This document shows, piece by piece, positions 8,678 to 17,695 of a stretch of 64,000 bases of DNA. The DNA is taken from NCBI RefSeq assembly GCF_025717005.1, contig NZ_JAOVZU010000002.1, positions 221,480 to 285,479 of the forward strand, read 5' to 3'. The translations under genes and the position numbers were made by a program. The notes beneath the pieces are model-generated. The model did not search any database. It was given only the letters and a program-made list of their open reading frames with translations, and was not told the DNA's origin. How positions within the stretch are numbered: the stretch's first letter is position 1; each line of letters opens with the position of its first letter. This DNA comes from Actinotalea endophytica. GTDB lineage: Bacteria > Actinomycetota > Actinomycetes > Actinomycetales > Cellulomonadaceae.

Positions 8678-10129
8678 ATGACTGCACCAACGCCGGAGGC
8701 CGCCGCGACGCCGAGCCCGTCGGGCGACGCGCGACCGCCGCAGCGGGTCGTCGTCCTCGGCGGCGGCCCGGGGGGCTACGAGGCGGCCCTCGCGGCGCGC
8801 CGGGCCGGTGCCGACGTGACGCTGATCGAACGGCGCGGCGTCGGGGGCTCGGCGGTGCTCACCGACGTGGTGCCGTCCAAGACCCTGATCGCGACCGCGG
8901 AGTGGATGACCATCGCGGAGCGGGCGGGTGAGCTCGGCATCCACGTCGGCGACGGCACGTCGGCCCAGCAGGGGCTGCGGGTCGACCTGGCGCGGGTGAA
9001 CGAGCGCGTGGTGGAGCTCGCCCGCGCCCAGTCCACCGACATCGCCGACCGGCTCGAGCGCGACGGCGTGCGGGTCGTCGAGGGGACCGGTCGCCTCGAC
9101 GGTGCCGACCGGGTCCTGGTCGACGGGGGACCGGTGTTCGAGGCGGACGCGATCGTCGTCGCGGTGGGTGCCTCGCCGCGCGTCCTGCCCGAGGCGAAGC
9201 CGGACGGCGAGCGGGTCTTCCTGTGGACCCAGCTGTACCGGCTCACCGCGCTGCCCGAGCGGATGATCGTGGTCGGCTCGGGTGTGACGGGTGCGGAGTT
9301 CGCCGGGGCCTACAACGCGCTCGGCGCGGACGTCGTGCTGGTCTCCTCGCGCGAGCACGTGCTGCCCGGTGAGGACGCCGACGCCGCCGCCGTGCTCGAG
9401 AAGGTGTTCCGTTCCCGCGGGATGACCGTGCTGAACAAGTCCCGCGCGGTCGCGGCCCGGAACGTCGGTGACGGGGTCGAGGTCACCCTCGAGGACGGCC
9501 GCGTGGTCGAGGGCTCGCACGTGCTGATGGCGGTCGGCTCGATCCCGAACACCGACGGCATCGGCCTGGCCGAGGCCGGCGTGCGGCTGACCCGCTCGGG
9601 CCACGTCGAGGTCGACCGGGTCTCCCGGACCAACGTGCGCGGCATCTACGCGGCCGGGGACTGCACGGGCGTGCTGCCGCTCGCCTCGGTCGCCGCCGTG
9701 CAGGGACGGATCGCGATCGCGCACGCGCTGGGTGATGCGGTCCAGCCGTTCGACCGCAGCGTGATCGCGGCGAACATCTTCACCGCACCGGAGATCGCCA
9801 CCGTCGGGCTCTCCGAGCGCGAGCTGCAGGAGGGCGGCCACCGCTACGTGGTGAGCCACATGCCGCTGAACCGCAACCCGCGGGCCAAGATGCTCGGCAT
9901 CTCCGACGGGTTCGTGAAGGTGTTCGCACGCGAGGCGACCGGCATCGTCGTCGGCGGTGTCGTGGTGGCACCACGCGCCGGGGAGCTGGTCTTCCCGCTG
10001 TCGCTGGCGGTGACCCAGCGACTCACGGCGGACCAGGTCGCCCAGGCGCTCTCGGTGTACCCGTCGCTGTCCGGCACCTTGTCCGAGACCGCCCGGCTGG
10101 CGCACTCCCAGCGGTCCTGGGGCGCCTGA
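8678..10129 (+). CDS. lpdA: NAD(P)H quinone dehydrogenase, LpdA-like flavoprotein
   Basis: FAD-dependent pyridine nucleotide oxidoreductase of 483 residues. After a short Pro/Ala-rich leader come the FAD loop GGGPGGYEAAL, the NAD(P) loop VGSGVTGAEFAG, the FAD motif YAAGDCTG and a C-terminal dimerisation domain. The redox-active CxxxxC of true lipoamide dehydrogenases is absent: the matching segment reads GVGGSAVLTDVVPSK. That is the hallmark of the mycobacterial LpdA (Rv3303c) type, which reduces quinones rather than lipoamide. It is divergent from the phosphorylase gene. The ATG was chosen because it precedes the FAD loop by about 25 residues. Confidence 0.9.
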   Translation: MTAPTPEAAATPSPSGDARPPQRVVVLGGGPGGYEAALAARRAGADVTLIERRGVGGSAVLTDVVPSKTLIATAEWMTIAERAGELGIHVGDGTSAQQGLRVDLARVNERVVELARAQSTDIADRLERDGVRVVEGTGRLDGADRVLVDGGPVFEADAIVVAVGASPRVLPEAKPDGERVFLWTQLYRLTALPERMIVVGSGVTGAEFAGAYNALGADVVLVSSREHVLPGEDADAAAVLEKVFRSRGMTVLNKSRAVAARNVGDGVEVTLEDGRVVEGSHVLMAVGSIPNTDGIGLAEAGVRLTRSGHVEVDRVSRTNVRGIYAAGDCTGVLPLASVAAVQGRIAIAHALGDAVQPFDRSVIAANIFTAPEIATVGLSERELQEGGHRYVVSHMPLNRNPRAKMLGISDGFVKVFAREATGIVVGGVVVAPRAGELVFPLSLAVTQRLTADQVAQALSVYPSLSGTLSETARLAHSQRSWGA

Positions 10130-10159
10130 GCGGGCGCGCCGGTCCGTCGCCGGCGGGTC

Positions 10160-11497
10160 TCAGCCGAGCAGCGTCGACCCGAGGAACTCCCCGCCGGACA
10201 GCGCGGCGTCGGTGCCGATCCGGGCCACGCCGGGTGGCACGGCGAACAGCGCGGACCCGGTGTGCTTGAGGTACTCCGACAGCCGGTCCGCCGAGGCCAG
10301 GCGCTGCTGGACCGGGACGAAGCCGGTCCGCGGGTCGCGCACGTAGGCGATGAAGTACAGCCCGGCGTCCAGGTGCCCCTGCGCGTCGTTGCCGTCGGTG
10401 AACGTGTACCCGCGGCGCAGCATCCGCACGCCGTCGTTGGCGGACGGGTGGGCCAGGTGCACGTGGGAGGTGGCGTCGATGAGGGGTCGCCCGTCGCCGC
10501 CGGCCGCGGCGAAGTCGGGAGCGGTGTGCTCGGTGCCGCCGGACAGCGGCGCGCCCTCGCGCTTCGAGCGGCCGATCGTCGTCTCCTGCTCGCGCAGCGA
10601 CGTCCGGTCCCACGTCTCCATGAGCATCCGGATCCGGCGTCCGACGAAGTACGTGCCGCCGGTCATCCAGGCGGAGTCGCCCGCGTGCGCCTCGGCGTCG
10701 GAGGGCTGCACCCAGACGTGGTCCTCGAGTGCGGCGGCCTCCTCGGCCTTGACGTTGGCGGTGCCGTCCTTGAAGCCGAAGAGGTTGCGCGGTGTGGACT
10801 GCGCCGTGCTGGTGGCCGACGTCCGGCCGAAGCCGAGCTGGGTCCAGCGCACCCGGGCGGTGCCGAACGCGGCCCGGGACAGCGTGTGGATCGCGTGCAC
10901 GGCGACCTGGGGGTCGTCGGCGCACGCCTGGACCAGCAGGTCGCCGTCGCAGATCGCGGCGTCGAGCTGGTCGCCGGGGAAGTGCGGGAGCGCGGCCAGC
11001 GCGTCCGGCAGGTGCCCGGCGAGACCGAAGCGGTCGGTCCGCCCGTCCGTCCCGACGAACAGCGACCGGCCGAACCCGACCGTCACCGTGAGTCCGGACG
11101 CCGGCAGGTCGGCCGCCTCGCCGGTGTCCTCCGGCGGTGCGTCGTACGGCCCGGAGGCGAAACCCGTCGCGGTGGCGAACAGCCCCTGGGTGAGCCGCGC
11201 TGCGGTCGTCGTCCAGCGCCGGAGCAGGTCCACGAGTGCCGCGCGGTCGTCGGTGGTCAGGTCGAACGCCGCGAGGTACATCCGGTCCTGCTGCGGCGTG
11301 ACGATGCCGGCCTGGTGGGTCCCGGCGAACGGGTACGTGCGCTGCTCGGTCGCCAGGCCGGGGTCGGGCGCGCTCGCCCGGCCGCCGGCGAACCCCCCTG
11401 CGGCGAGCAGCCCGCCGAGGGCCAGTCCACCCGCGAGGGCACCGCGGCGGGAGACGCCCTGGTTGGCGACGTCCGGGCGGGTCGGCTCGTCGGTCAC
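10160..11497 (-). CDS. efeB: Deferrochelatase/peroxidase EfeB (DyP family, Tat-exported)
   Basis: Haem-containing dye-decolourising peroxidase of 445 residues, the third component of the EfeUOB iron system, acting outside the membrane. The N-terminus has a twin-arginine signal (SRRGALAGG then a hydrophobic run), so the folded haem protein would be exported by Tat. The DyP GxxDG-type motif is present as FGFKDGTANV, with a late RRGYTFTDG Arg segment. The GTG start lies two bases before the efeO stop end (GTG at 11497, efeO stop at 11500-11502). Order efeU-efeO-efeB on one strand matches the canonical operon. Confidence 0.95.
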   Translation of the reverse strand: MTDEPTRPDVANQGVSRRGALAGGLALGGLLAAGGFAGGRASAPDPGLATEQRTYPFAGTHQAGIVTPQQDRMYLAAFDLTTDDRAALVDLLRRWTTTAARLTQGLFATATGFASGPYDAPPEDTGEAADLPASGLTVTVGFGRSLFVGTDGRTDRFGLAGHLPDALAALPHFPGDQLDAAICDGDLLVQACADDPQVAVHAIHTLSRAAFGTARVRWTQLGFGRTSATSTAQSTPRNLFGFKDGTANVKAEEAAALEDHVWVQPSDAEAHAGDSAWMTGGTYFVGRRIRMLMETWDRTSLREQETTIGRSKREGAPLSGGTEHTAPDFAAAGGDGRPLIDATSHVHLAHPSANDGVRMLRRGYTFTDGNDAQGHLDAGLYFIAYVRDPRTGFVPVQQRLASADRLSEYLKHTGSALFAVPPGVARIGTDAALSGGEFLGSTLLG

Positions 11498-11499
11498 CG

Positions 11500-12678
11500 T
11501 CAGGCCCCCGTGACCACCGCGGTCAGCCCGGACAGCGGCTCGGCCAGCGCGTCCACGGCGGCGGCGAGCGCCTGGACCTCGTCGGTCGTGAGCTCGTCGT
11601 AGGCGCTGAAGCCGTTCTGGTACGAGCCGTGCTCGGCGAGCACCGCGTCGAGGGCGGCGAACCGGTCGTCGAGCTCGGCGACCAGGTCCGGGTCGGCCTG
11701 CTCGGCGACCGGGCGCAGCACGCCCAGCGCGACCTCGGCTCCGTCCACGTTCGCGGCGAGGTCCCACAGGTCGGTGTGCGACCAGATCTCCTCCTCGCCG
11801 GTGACCTTGCCGGTCGCGACCTCGTCGAGGAGCTCCTTGGCGCCGTTGGAGATCTGGAAGGCCTCGAACGTGAAGTCCGTGGCGGTGACCCGAGCGTGGA
11901 GCTCCTCGGTCTGCGCGACCAGGTCGTCGGCGGCCGCGGTGCGCTCGGCGTCGGTGAGCGCGACGTAGTCCTCGCCGCCGTTGGCCTCCGGGGCCGGCTG
12001 CCACAGATCCTTCTCGATCAGGTGCCAACCGCTCCAGGTCTCGCCCTCGGCCAGGTCCGCCTCGCGCGCGTCGAGCAGCGGGTCGAGGTCGCCGAACGAC
12101 TCCGCGACCGGCTCGATGCGCTCCCAGTGCACCCGAACGGTGGGGTAGAGCTCGCGCGCGCGGTCGTCGTCCCCGGCGGTGTAGGCCGCGGCGAACTCCT
12201 GGGTGCCGGCCAGCAGCGAGCCGACCTGGTCCTTGACGTACGCCAGGTAGTCCGCCTCGGCGGTCGCGAGCTGGTCGGCGACCGCGCCGGTGGGGCCGAC
12301 CTGCTCGCCGGAGTCGGTCACGGTGAACGCCGCCTGGATCCCGTCGCCGACCATCCCGGGCTTGCACGCGGTGAAGTACTCGCCCGGAGCGACCTGCGCG
12401 ACGAGGTCACGGGTCAGGCCCGGCCCGATGTTCTCGACCTCGGCGACGATCCGCAGCGCGTCGTCGGCGAGCAGGTAGAACTCGGTGGTCTCGTCGCCGG
12501 TGTTGGTCACCGAGAAGGTCAGCGTCCCGGACGGTGCCTCGGTTGCCGAGAGCTCGCACGCCGAGGCCGAGGAGTCGACGGTCAGCGCCCGGCCTTCGCC
12601 GGCGGGCGTGTTGGCCACGCACCCGGACAGCAGGACGGCGGCGGGGACGGCGAGGGCGAGCAGGCGTGCGCGGGGCAT
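11500..12678 (-). CDS. efeO: Iron uptake lipoprotein EfeO (cupredoxin plus M75 domain)
   Basis: Extracytoplasmic iron-binding component of the EfeUOB system, 392 residues. The signal ends in a lipobox LLSGC at about residue 20, so it is membrane-anchored. A cupredoxin-like domain (about 30-130, with TFSVTNTGDETTEFYL) precedes an imelysin/M75 domain carrying the HWERIEP metal site. The chosen ATG is preceded by GGAG eight bases upstream; a start ten codons earlier is possible but would put charged residues before the signal. It lies between efeU and efeB. Confidence 0.95.
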   Translation of the reverse strand: MPRARLLALAVPAAVLLSGCVANTPAGEGRALTVDSSASACELSATEAPSGTLTFSVTNTGDETTEFYLLADDALRIVAEVENIGPGLTRDLVAQVAPGEYFTACKPGMVGDGIQAAFTVTDSGEQVGPTGAVADQLATAEADYLAYVKDQVGSLLAGTQEFAAAYTAGDDDRARELYPTVRVHWERIEPVAESFGDLDPLLDAREADLAEGETWSGWHLIEKDLWQPAPEANGGEDYVALTDAERTAAADDLVAQTEELHARVTATDFTFEAFQISNGAKELLDEVATGKVTGEEEIWSHTDLWDLAANVDGAEVALGVLRPVAEQADPDLVAELDDRFAALDAVLAEHGSYQNGFSAYDELTTDEVQALAAAVDALAEPLSGLTAVVTGA

Positions 12679-12758
12679 GGGTGTCTCCGTGGGCGTGCAC
12701 GAGCGCACGGTGGCGCTCGGGGCGGGTGTGGTGGTGGGGGCCGGCTCGGCCGGGGTCG

Positions 12759-13607
12759 TCAGACGGTCGCAGGCTGCGTGCGAGCGGCCGGGGTGGGGGC
12801 CGGGGCGCCGAACCAGACGCGGCGCACGTAGAGCCAGCCGACCGGGAGCACGTAGGCCAGCCAGGCGATGGCCTGGAGCCAGGTGGTCTGCGGGGTGAAG
12901 TTGACCGTGCCGCGCAGCACGGTGCCGTACCAGCTGTCGGGCGGGATCGCTGCCGAGACGTCGAAGGCGAGCGACTCGCCGCCGGGCAGCAGTCCGGCCT
13001 CCTGGAGGTCGTGCACGCCGTACGCCAGCACGCCGCCCGCGACGACGACGAGGGCGAGACCGGTCCAGGCGAAGAAGCGTCGCAGGTCGACCCGCAGCGC
13101 ACCGCGGTACAGGGCCCAGCTGATCGCGACCGCGACGGCGAGGCCGAGCGCCGCGCCGAGCAGCGGGTCCGTGGTCGAGCCGGTGGCGCGGGCCGCCGCC
13201 CAGAGGAACAGCGCGGTCTCGAGGCCCTCTCGCCCGACGGCGAGCAGCGTCACGGTCAGGACGGCCGCGCCGCCGGCGGCCATCGCGGCGTCCAGGCGTC
13301 CGTGCAGCTCCGCCTTGAGGAAGCGCGCGGTGCGGGCCATCCAGAAGATCATCCAGGTGAGCAGGCCGACCGCGAGGATCGACAGCGTGCCGCCGATCGC
13401 CTCCTGGGCCTCGAAGGTGAGCCCGCGGGGCCCGAACGTCAGTGCCGCGCCGACCGCGAGGGAGACGCCGACGGCGAGCGCCACGCCGAGCCAGACCTGG
13501 CGCAGTGCGGCCCGGTGACCGGAACGCACCAGGTAGGCGACGAGGATGCTCACCACGAGGGCGGCCTCGAGGCCTTCACGCAGTCCGATCAGGAAGTTGG
13601 CCAGCAT
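12759..13607 (-). CDS. efeU: Iron permease EfeU (FTR1 family)
   Basis: Membrane permease of 282 residues for iron import, the first gene of the operon. It has about seven hydrophobic segments and the two iron-coordinating REGLE motifs of the FTR1/EfeU family (REGLEA at residues 10-15 and REGLET near 127). A ribosome site TGGAG lies six bases before the ATG. An iron-box-like palindrome sits just upstream at 13643-13661, consistent with repression by DtxR/IdeR under iron-replete conditions. A gap of 80 bases separates it from efeO. Confidence 0.95.
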   Translation of the reverse strand: MLANFLIGLREGLEAALVVSILVAYLVRSGHRAALRQVWLGVALAVGVSLAVGAALTFGPRGLTFEAQEAIGGTLSILAVGLLTWMIFWMARTARFLKAELHGRLDAAMAAGGAAVLTVTLLAVGREGLETALFLWAAARATGSTTDPLLGAALGLAVAVAISWALYRGALRVDLRRFFAWTGLALVVVAGGVLAYGVHDLQEAGLLPGGESLAFDVSAAIPPDSWYGTVLRGTVNFTPQTTWLQAIAWLAYVLPVGWLYVRRVWFGAPAPTPAARTQPATV

Positions 13608-13642
13608 CGGGCTCCAGACGGTCGGCGGGTGGGCGCACCCGG

Positions 13643-13661
13643 TGAGGTATGCCTAACTTCT
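13643..13661 (-). promoter_or_regulatory. Putative DtxR/IdeR iron box upstream of efeUOB
   Basis: On the minus strand the 19 bases read AGAAGTTAGGCATACCTCA. They match 13 of 19 positions of the classic iron box TTAGGTTAGGCTAACCTAA and keep the central GTTAGGC/ACCT half-sites. The site is 36 bases upstream of efeU, where a repressor would block transcription. The surrounding bases are AT-rich for this genome (13655-13690), as expected for a promoter. No DtxR gene lies in the window. Confidence 0.6.
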
Positions 13662-13745
13662 TTACGCAAGACTAGCGTTGCGAATATCGGGCGTGTCAAA
13701 CCTGGGCGCAGATCGGCCCCTCCGGGCTCCCGCTCGCCGGTCGGC

Positions 13746-14231
13746 TCAGCGTTCGACGAGGCGGCGCAGCTCCGGCCAGGACGCCGCGAACGCGCTGTGC
13801 AGCGGCCGCTCGGTCACGGAGTCCAGACCGACCCAGGCGATCGCCTCGCTCTCCGGGTCGGTCGGGCGAGGGTCCTGCGGTCCGGTCGTGCGAGCCACCA
13901 CGGTCGTGTAGGCCCAGTCCACGTGGTCGAGCACGCGCGTCGTGAGGACCTCGAGCGCGGCCGCGTCGATGCCGGCCTCCTCGACGGCCTCCCGGATCGC
14001 ACCGGTCACCGGGTCCTCACCCGGAGCGAGGGCGCCCCCGGGGATGCCCCAGGTGTCGCCCTGGTCGCTCCACGCGACCCGGTGCTGGAGCACCACCTCG
14101 ACTCCGGCCTCGCCGTCGGCGCGGGCCAGCAGCAGGCCCGCAGCGCCGTGCAGACCCCAGTGACGGCGTCCGCAGCGACACTCGACCCACGCGTCGCCGG
14201 CCTGCCGGTGCAGGCCCGGCCGGCCCGACAT
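13746..14231 (-). CDS. Nudix hydrolase
   Basis: Pyrophosphohydrolase of 161 residues with an intact Nudix box: GALAPGEDPVTGAIREAVEEAGI, spread over about residues 67-89 and matching Gx5Ex7REUxEExGU. Upstream of it an ECRCGRRHWG segment looks like half of a zinc-binding site. The ATG shares one base with the stop of the carboxylase alpha gene (TGATG at 14231), so it is translated with it. Substrate cannot be deduced; a house-cleaning role or hydrolysis of a CoA- or nucleotide-related by-product fits the context. Confidence 0.9.
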   Translation of the reverse strand: MSGRPGLHRQAGDAWVECRCGRRHWGLHGAAGLLLARADGEAGVEVVLQHRVAWSDQGDTWGIPGGALAPGEDPVTGAIREAVEEAGIDAAALEVLTTRVLDHVDWAYTTVVARTTGPQDPRPTDPESEAIAWVGLDSVTERPLHSAFAASWPELRRLVER

Positions 14232-16027
14232 CAGTCGACGATCTCGCAGATCGCGGTCCCCGCGCTGACCCCGCCGCCGACCTCGGCGGCCAGCGCGGTG
14301 ACCGTCCCGGCGCGGTGCGCGACCAGCGGTTGCTCCATCTTCATCGCCTCGAGCACCACCACCAGGTCGCCCTCGGCGACCACGGTGCCCTCGGCGACGG
14401 CGACCTTGACGATCGTCCCCTGCATCGGGGAGGCGAGCGTCGTCCCGCTCACCGCGGCCCGCGCGGGTGCTCGCCGCGTGCGGCGCTGCGCGCCCGGGCG
14501 GACGCTGCCGCGGCCCCGGCCCGGGACCAGCCCGAGGCCGGCCGGGAGCACGACCTCGATCCGCTTGCCACCGACCTCGACCACGACGCGTTCGGTGGCG
14601 TCGTCCGCCTCCGCCTCGGCGGACGCCGCGGCGTCCGGGGCCGGCCCGTCGGGTCGCAGGTCGCTCAGGCGCTCCGCGAACGCCGTCTCGATCCACCGGG
14701 TGTGCACCGAGAACGGTCCGCCGTCGGTCGGCACGAACGCGGCGTCCTCGAGCACGGCGCGGTGGAACGGGATCACGGTCGGGATCCCCTCGACCACGAG
14801 CTCGGCGAGCGCGCGCCGCGCCCGCTCGACCGCCTGGGTCCGGTCCGCGCCGGTCACGATGAGCTTCGCGATCATCGAGTCGAACGCACCCGAGACGGCG
14901 TCGCCCTCGACCACGCCGCTGTCCCAGCGCACGCCGGGCCCGGACGGCACGCGAAGCCGGGCGATCTTGCCGGGCATCGGCAGGAACCCGGCCGCCGGGT
15001 CCTCGCCGTTGATCCGGAACTCGATCGAGTGACCACGGGTCGGGACCTCGCTGTAGCCGAGCGGCTCGCCGGACGCGATCCGCAGCTGCTCGCGGACCAG
15101 GTCCACCCCGGTGACCTCCTCGGTGACCGGGTGCTCGACCTGGAGCCGGGTGTTGACCTCGAGGAACGACACCGTGCCGTCGCGGCCGACCAGGAACTCG
15201 CAGGTCCCGGCGCCGACGTAGCCCGCCTCGAGCAGGATCGCCTTCGACGCCCGGTGGAGGGTCGCGACCTGCTCGTCGGACAGGTACGGCGCCGGCGCCT
15301 CCTCGACGAGCTTCTGGTGCCTGCGCTGCAACGAGCAGTCGCGGGTCGAGACCACCACGACCGTGCCGTGCTCGTCCGCGAGGCACTGGGTCTCGACGTG
15401 CCGCGGCGAGTCGAGGTAGCGCTCGACGAAGCACTCGCCGCGCCCGAACGCCGCGGTCGCCTCGCGGACCGCGGACTCGTACAGCTCGGCGATCTCGTCG
15501 GCCGTGCGGGCCACCTTGAGGCCGCGGCCGCCACCGCCGAACGCGGCCTTGATGGCGATCGGCAGCCCGTGCTCGGCCGCGAAGGCCGCGACCTCGTCCG
15601 CACCCGACACCGGGTCCGGCGTCCCGGCCACGAGGGGCGCGCCGGCGCGCTGGGCGATGTGCCGGGCGCTGACCTTGTCGCCGAGGCTCTCGATCGCGGC
15701 GGGCGGCGGGCCGATCCAGGTCAGCCCGGCGTCGATGACCCGGGCAGCGAACTCGGCGTTCTCGGCGAGGAAGCCGTAGCCCGGGTGCACCGCGTCGGCC
15801 CCGGAACGTCGCGCGACGTCGAGCAGCTTGTCGATGTCGAGGTAGGTCTCCTGGGCACGGGCACCACCGAGGGCGAACGCCTCGTCGGCCAGCCGGACGT
15901 GCAGCGCCTCGCGGTCGGGGTCGGCGTAGACGGCGACGGAGGCCACGCGTGCGTCGGCGCACGCCCTGGCGATGCGAACGGCGATCTCACCGCGGTTGGC
16001 GATGAGCACCTTGCGGATCTCGGGCAC
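14231..16027 (-). CDS. accA3: Acyl-CoA carboxylase alpha subunit (biotin carboxylase plus biotin carrier)
   Basis: ATP-dependent biotin carboxylase fused to its biotin carrier domain, 598 residues, acting with the beta subunit at 21393-22997 to make malonyl- or methylmalonyl-CoA. The N-terminal [13 protein letters not shown] segment, ATP-grasp loop [10 protein letters not shown], the [11 protein letters not shown] segment and [10 protein letters not shown]-like catalytic region (CSLQRRHQK) mark biotin carboxylase. The C-terminus has EAMKM with biotinylated Lys563. The GTG start has TACGGT five bases upstream. Alpha and beta genes are separated here by the peptidase pair, maf and a DUF885 gene; the biotin ligase is at 23149. 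Confidence 0.94.
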   Translation of the reverse strand: MPEIRKVLIANRGEIAVRIARACADARVASVAVYADPDREALHVRLADEAFALGGARAQETYLDIDKLLDVARRSGADAVHPGYGFLAENAEFAARVIDAGLTWIGPPPAAIESLGDKVSARHIAQRAGAPLVAGTPDPVSGADEVAAFAAEHGLPIAIKAAFGGGGRGLKVARTADEIAELYESAVREATAAFGRGECFVERYLDSPRHVETQCLADEHGTVVVVSTRDCSLQRRHQKLVEEAPAPYLSDEQVATLHRASKAILLEAGYVGAGTCEFLVGRDGTVSFLEVNTRLQVEHPVTEEVTGVDLVREQLRIASGEPLGYSEVPTRGHSIEFRINGEDPAAGFLPMPGKIARLRVPSGPGVRWDSGVVEGDAVSGAFDSMIAKLIVTGADRTQAVERARRALAELVVEGIPTVIPFHRAVLEDAAFVPTDGGPFSVHTRWIETAFAERLSDLRPDGPAPDAAASAEAEADDATERVVVEVGGKRIEVVLPAGLGLVPGRGRGSVRPGAQRRTRRAPARAAVSGTTLASPMQGTIVKVAVAEGTVVAEGDLVVVLEAMKMEQPLVAHRAGTVTALAAEVGGGVSAGTAICEIVD

Positions 16028-16171
16028 GGCTCACCGTAACGTGCGGGTCTCGCTGCGCCCCTCCACGAGCCCGGGGCGCGGGCAAGACTGTGGGCTTCGA
16101 CAAGGGCCGTGCGGGCGGGTTTGTCGCCTTCCGACCAGGGGTCACCGGGCCGTTCCATGGCAGGCGACGGC

Positions 16172-16204
16172 GGTGCCGCTCGGGCCCTCCTCCCGTGCGG
16201 CACC
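16172..16204 (-). terminator. Weak hairpin 3' of the caspase-like gene
   Basis: GGTGCCGC at 16172-16179 pairs perfectly with GCGGCACC at 16197-16204 around a 17-base loop. It lies just beyond the stop of the caspase-like gene in the 228-base gap before the carboxylase gene. There is no T-tract, so termination is only a possibility. I see no gene in the rest of this gap. Confidence 0.25.
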
Positions 16205-16255
16205 TCCGGCGCGTCGCTCCGCGGACCTCAGGCCGCGGGTGTCACGAGCCGTGCC

Positions 16256-17677
16256 TCACTTCGCGTGCCCGGCCATCGCGATCTCGGCGGCGTGCGCGAG
16301 CGACTCCTCGACCAGCTCGCCGACCCCCCGGCCGTCGACCGACGCGAGCCGGCTCGCGAGGGCCTCGGCGTCGTCGAGCGACGCGAGCAGCCTGACGGCC
16401 CAGTCCGGCGGCGGGTCCGGGATCGGGTGCTTGATGAGGTGACCCTCGATCGCGAGGTACTTGTCGAGCAGCTCGCGGATGATGTCCGCGAGCGTCGGCG
16501 CCTTCGTCAAGTAGATCCCCGCGCCGCACCCCGACGGGGCGTCGCCGTACTGCGGGTCGTCGTAGTACGTGTCGTAGTCGTAGGCGTCGGAGTAGTCGAA
16601 CGCCTCGCGTGCGCTCACCCGGCCGTTGCCGTTCGCGTCCGGCTGGTGGGCCAGGCTCGCGCCGTAGGCGGTCGAGCCGTTGACCGACTCGAACCAGGCC
16701 CGGGCCCACTGGTCGAAGTGGGAGTCCCCGGCGCTCACCTTGTCGGCGGGGACCGCGCTCGCGAAGGAGGTCCGGTCGGCCCGGCTGTGGTCGAGCGTCG
16801 GCTGCAGGAACGCGCCCGAGTAGCACTGCTCCATGGTCACCACGAGGGTGCCGAACGGATCCATGCCGTCGAGCATCGTGGACCACTCGGCCGGCGTGAG
16901 CACCGAGGTCGAGTCGATGCACAGGCCGGACGGTGCGCCGTGGTTGTTGGTGTGCACGAAGAGCAGGCTGTCGGCGTTCATCCGGCCGCCGATCGTGGTC
17001 AGCGTCGACTGCAGGCTCGCCTTGGTCGCGGCGCTGGAGACGTTCATCTGGTACGGCGTCCCGTCGCCGACCCAGGTGGCCATGTCGGGGCCGTGGTAGT
17101 CGGTCGAGTCGATCGTGCCGTCGAAGCACAGCACGTAGACGTTCGACGCCGGGAAGCCGAACCGGTGGCACAGCACGCGGTAGGCGAACTCGATGTCCTC
17201 GACGTGGCGCCGGTTGCTGATCTGGCTGGTGAACAGCAGCGCGAACCGGTTGTCGTCGACGAGCCACGGGTGCTGCGGGACCGTCGACCAGTCGAACCTG
17301 CTGTAGAGGCTCGCCCGCGACTCCGCCATCGCCAGCGGCTCGTGGAAGTACTCGGGCCGCAGTCGTGGGTCGGCGACCTCCGGCGGGAACAGCGCCTCGG
17401 CGGTATGGACGATCGCGCCGTCGGCCGGGGAGTGGAACAGGTACCGGCACGGGTGGCCGAAGTTCGCTCCCGGCATCTGGTCCTCGAAGACCAGGATCGA
17501 GTCCTGCGGGACCTCGATCCGCCGGTCGACGAGGCTGAGCACGTCGCCCTTGCGCATCATCCGGGGCACGACGCCCAGGTGGTGGGTGGCGGCGTCATCG
17601 GGGGTGAGGGCCGCGAAGGCGTTCGCGCGTGCGCGTTCGAGGGTGTGTTCGTTGAGCTTCCTGCGGGGGTCCTTCAT
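16256..17677 (-). CDS. Caspase/legumain-like clan CD cysteine peptidase with shared N-terminal module and Ca-binding loop
   Basis: Predicted cytosolic cysteine peptidase, 473 residues, with no signal peptide or membrane segment. The central domain (about 145-330) has the clan CD layout: a strand then VHTNNHG with catalytic His246, then a strand and VVTMEQCYSG with catalytic Cys285, closest to family C13 and caspases. Residues 347-358 form a textbook EF-hand loop (D-N-N-S-E at positions 1, 3, 5, 9 and 12). Residues about 44-100 contain LVFEDQMPGANFGHPCRY, a module repeated in the 112-residue protein encoded 18 bases upstream. The C-terminal 90 residues are mostly helical. A strong GAGGAGG site precedes the ATG. 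Substrate and biological role are unknown; regulated proteolysis, cell death or immunity are possibilities. Confidence 0.8.
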   Translation of the reverse strand: MKDPRRKLNEHTLERARANAFAALTPDDAATHHLGVVPRMMRKGDVLSLVDRRIEVPQDSILVFEDQMPGANFGHPCRYLFHSPADGAIVHTAEALFPPEVADPRLRPEYFHEPLAMAESRASLYSRFDWSTVPQHPWLVDDNRFALLFTSQISNRRHVEDIEFAYRVLCHRFGFPASNVYVLCFDGTIDSTDYHGPDMATWVGDGTPYQMNVSSAATKASLQSTLTTIGGRMNADSLLFVHTNNHGAPSGLCIDSTSVLTPAEWSTMLDGMDPFGTLVVTMEQCYSGAFLQPTLDHSRADRTSFASAVPADKVSAGDSHFDQWARAWFESVNGSTAYGASLAHQPDANGNGRVSAREAFDYSDAYDYDTYYDDPQYGDAPSGCGAGIYLTKAPTLADIIRELLDKYLAIEGHLIKHPIPDPPPDWAVRLLASLDDAEALASRLASVDGRGVGELVEESLAHAAEIAMAGHAK

Positions 17678-17695
17678 GAGCTCCTCCTCGGAGCC

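Noticed and set aside
16602-16640. Dockerin domain in the caspase-like protein, which would suggest a cellulosome link
   Set aside because: Only one calcium loop is present; dockerins have two in a duplicated unit, and the protein lacks a secretion signal.
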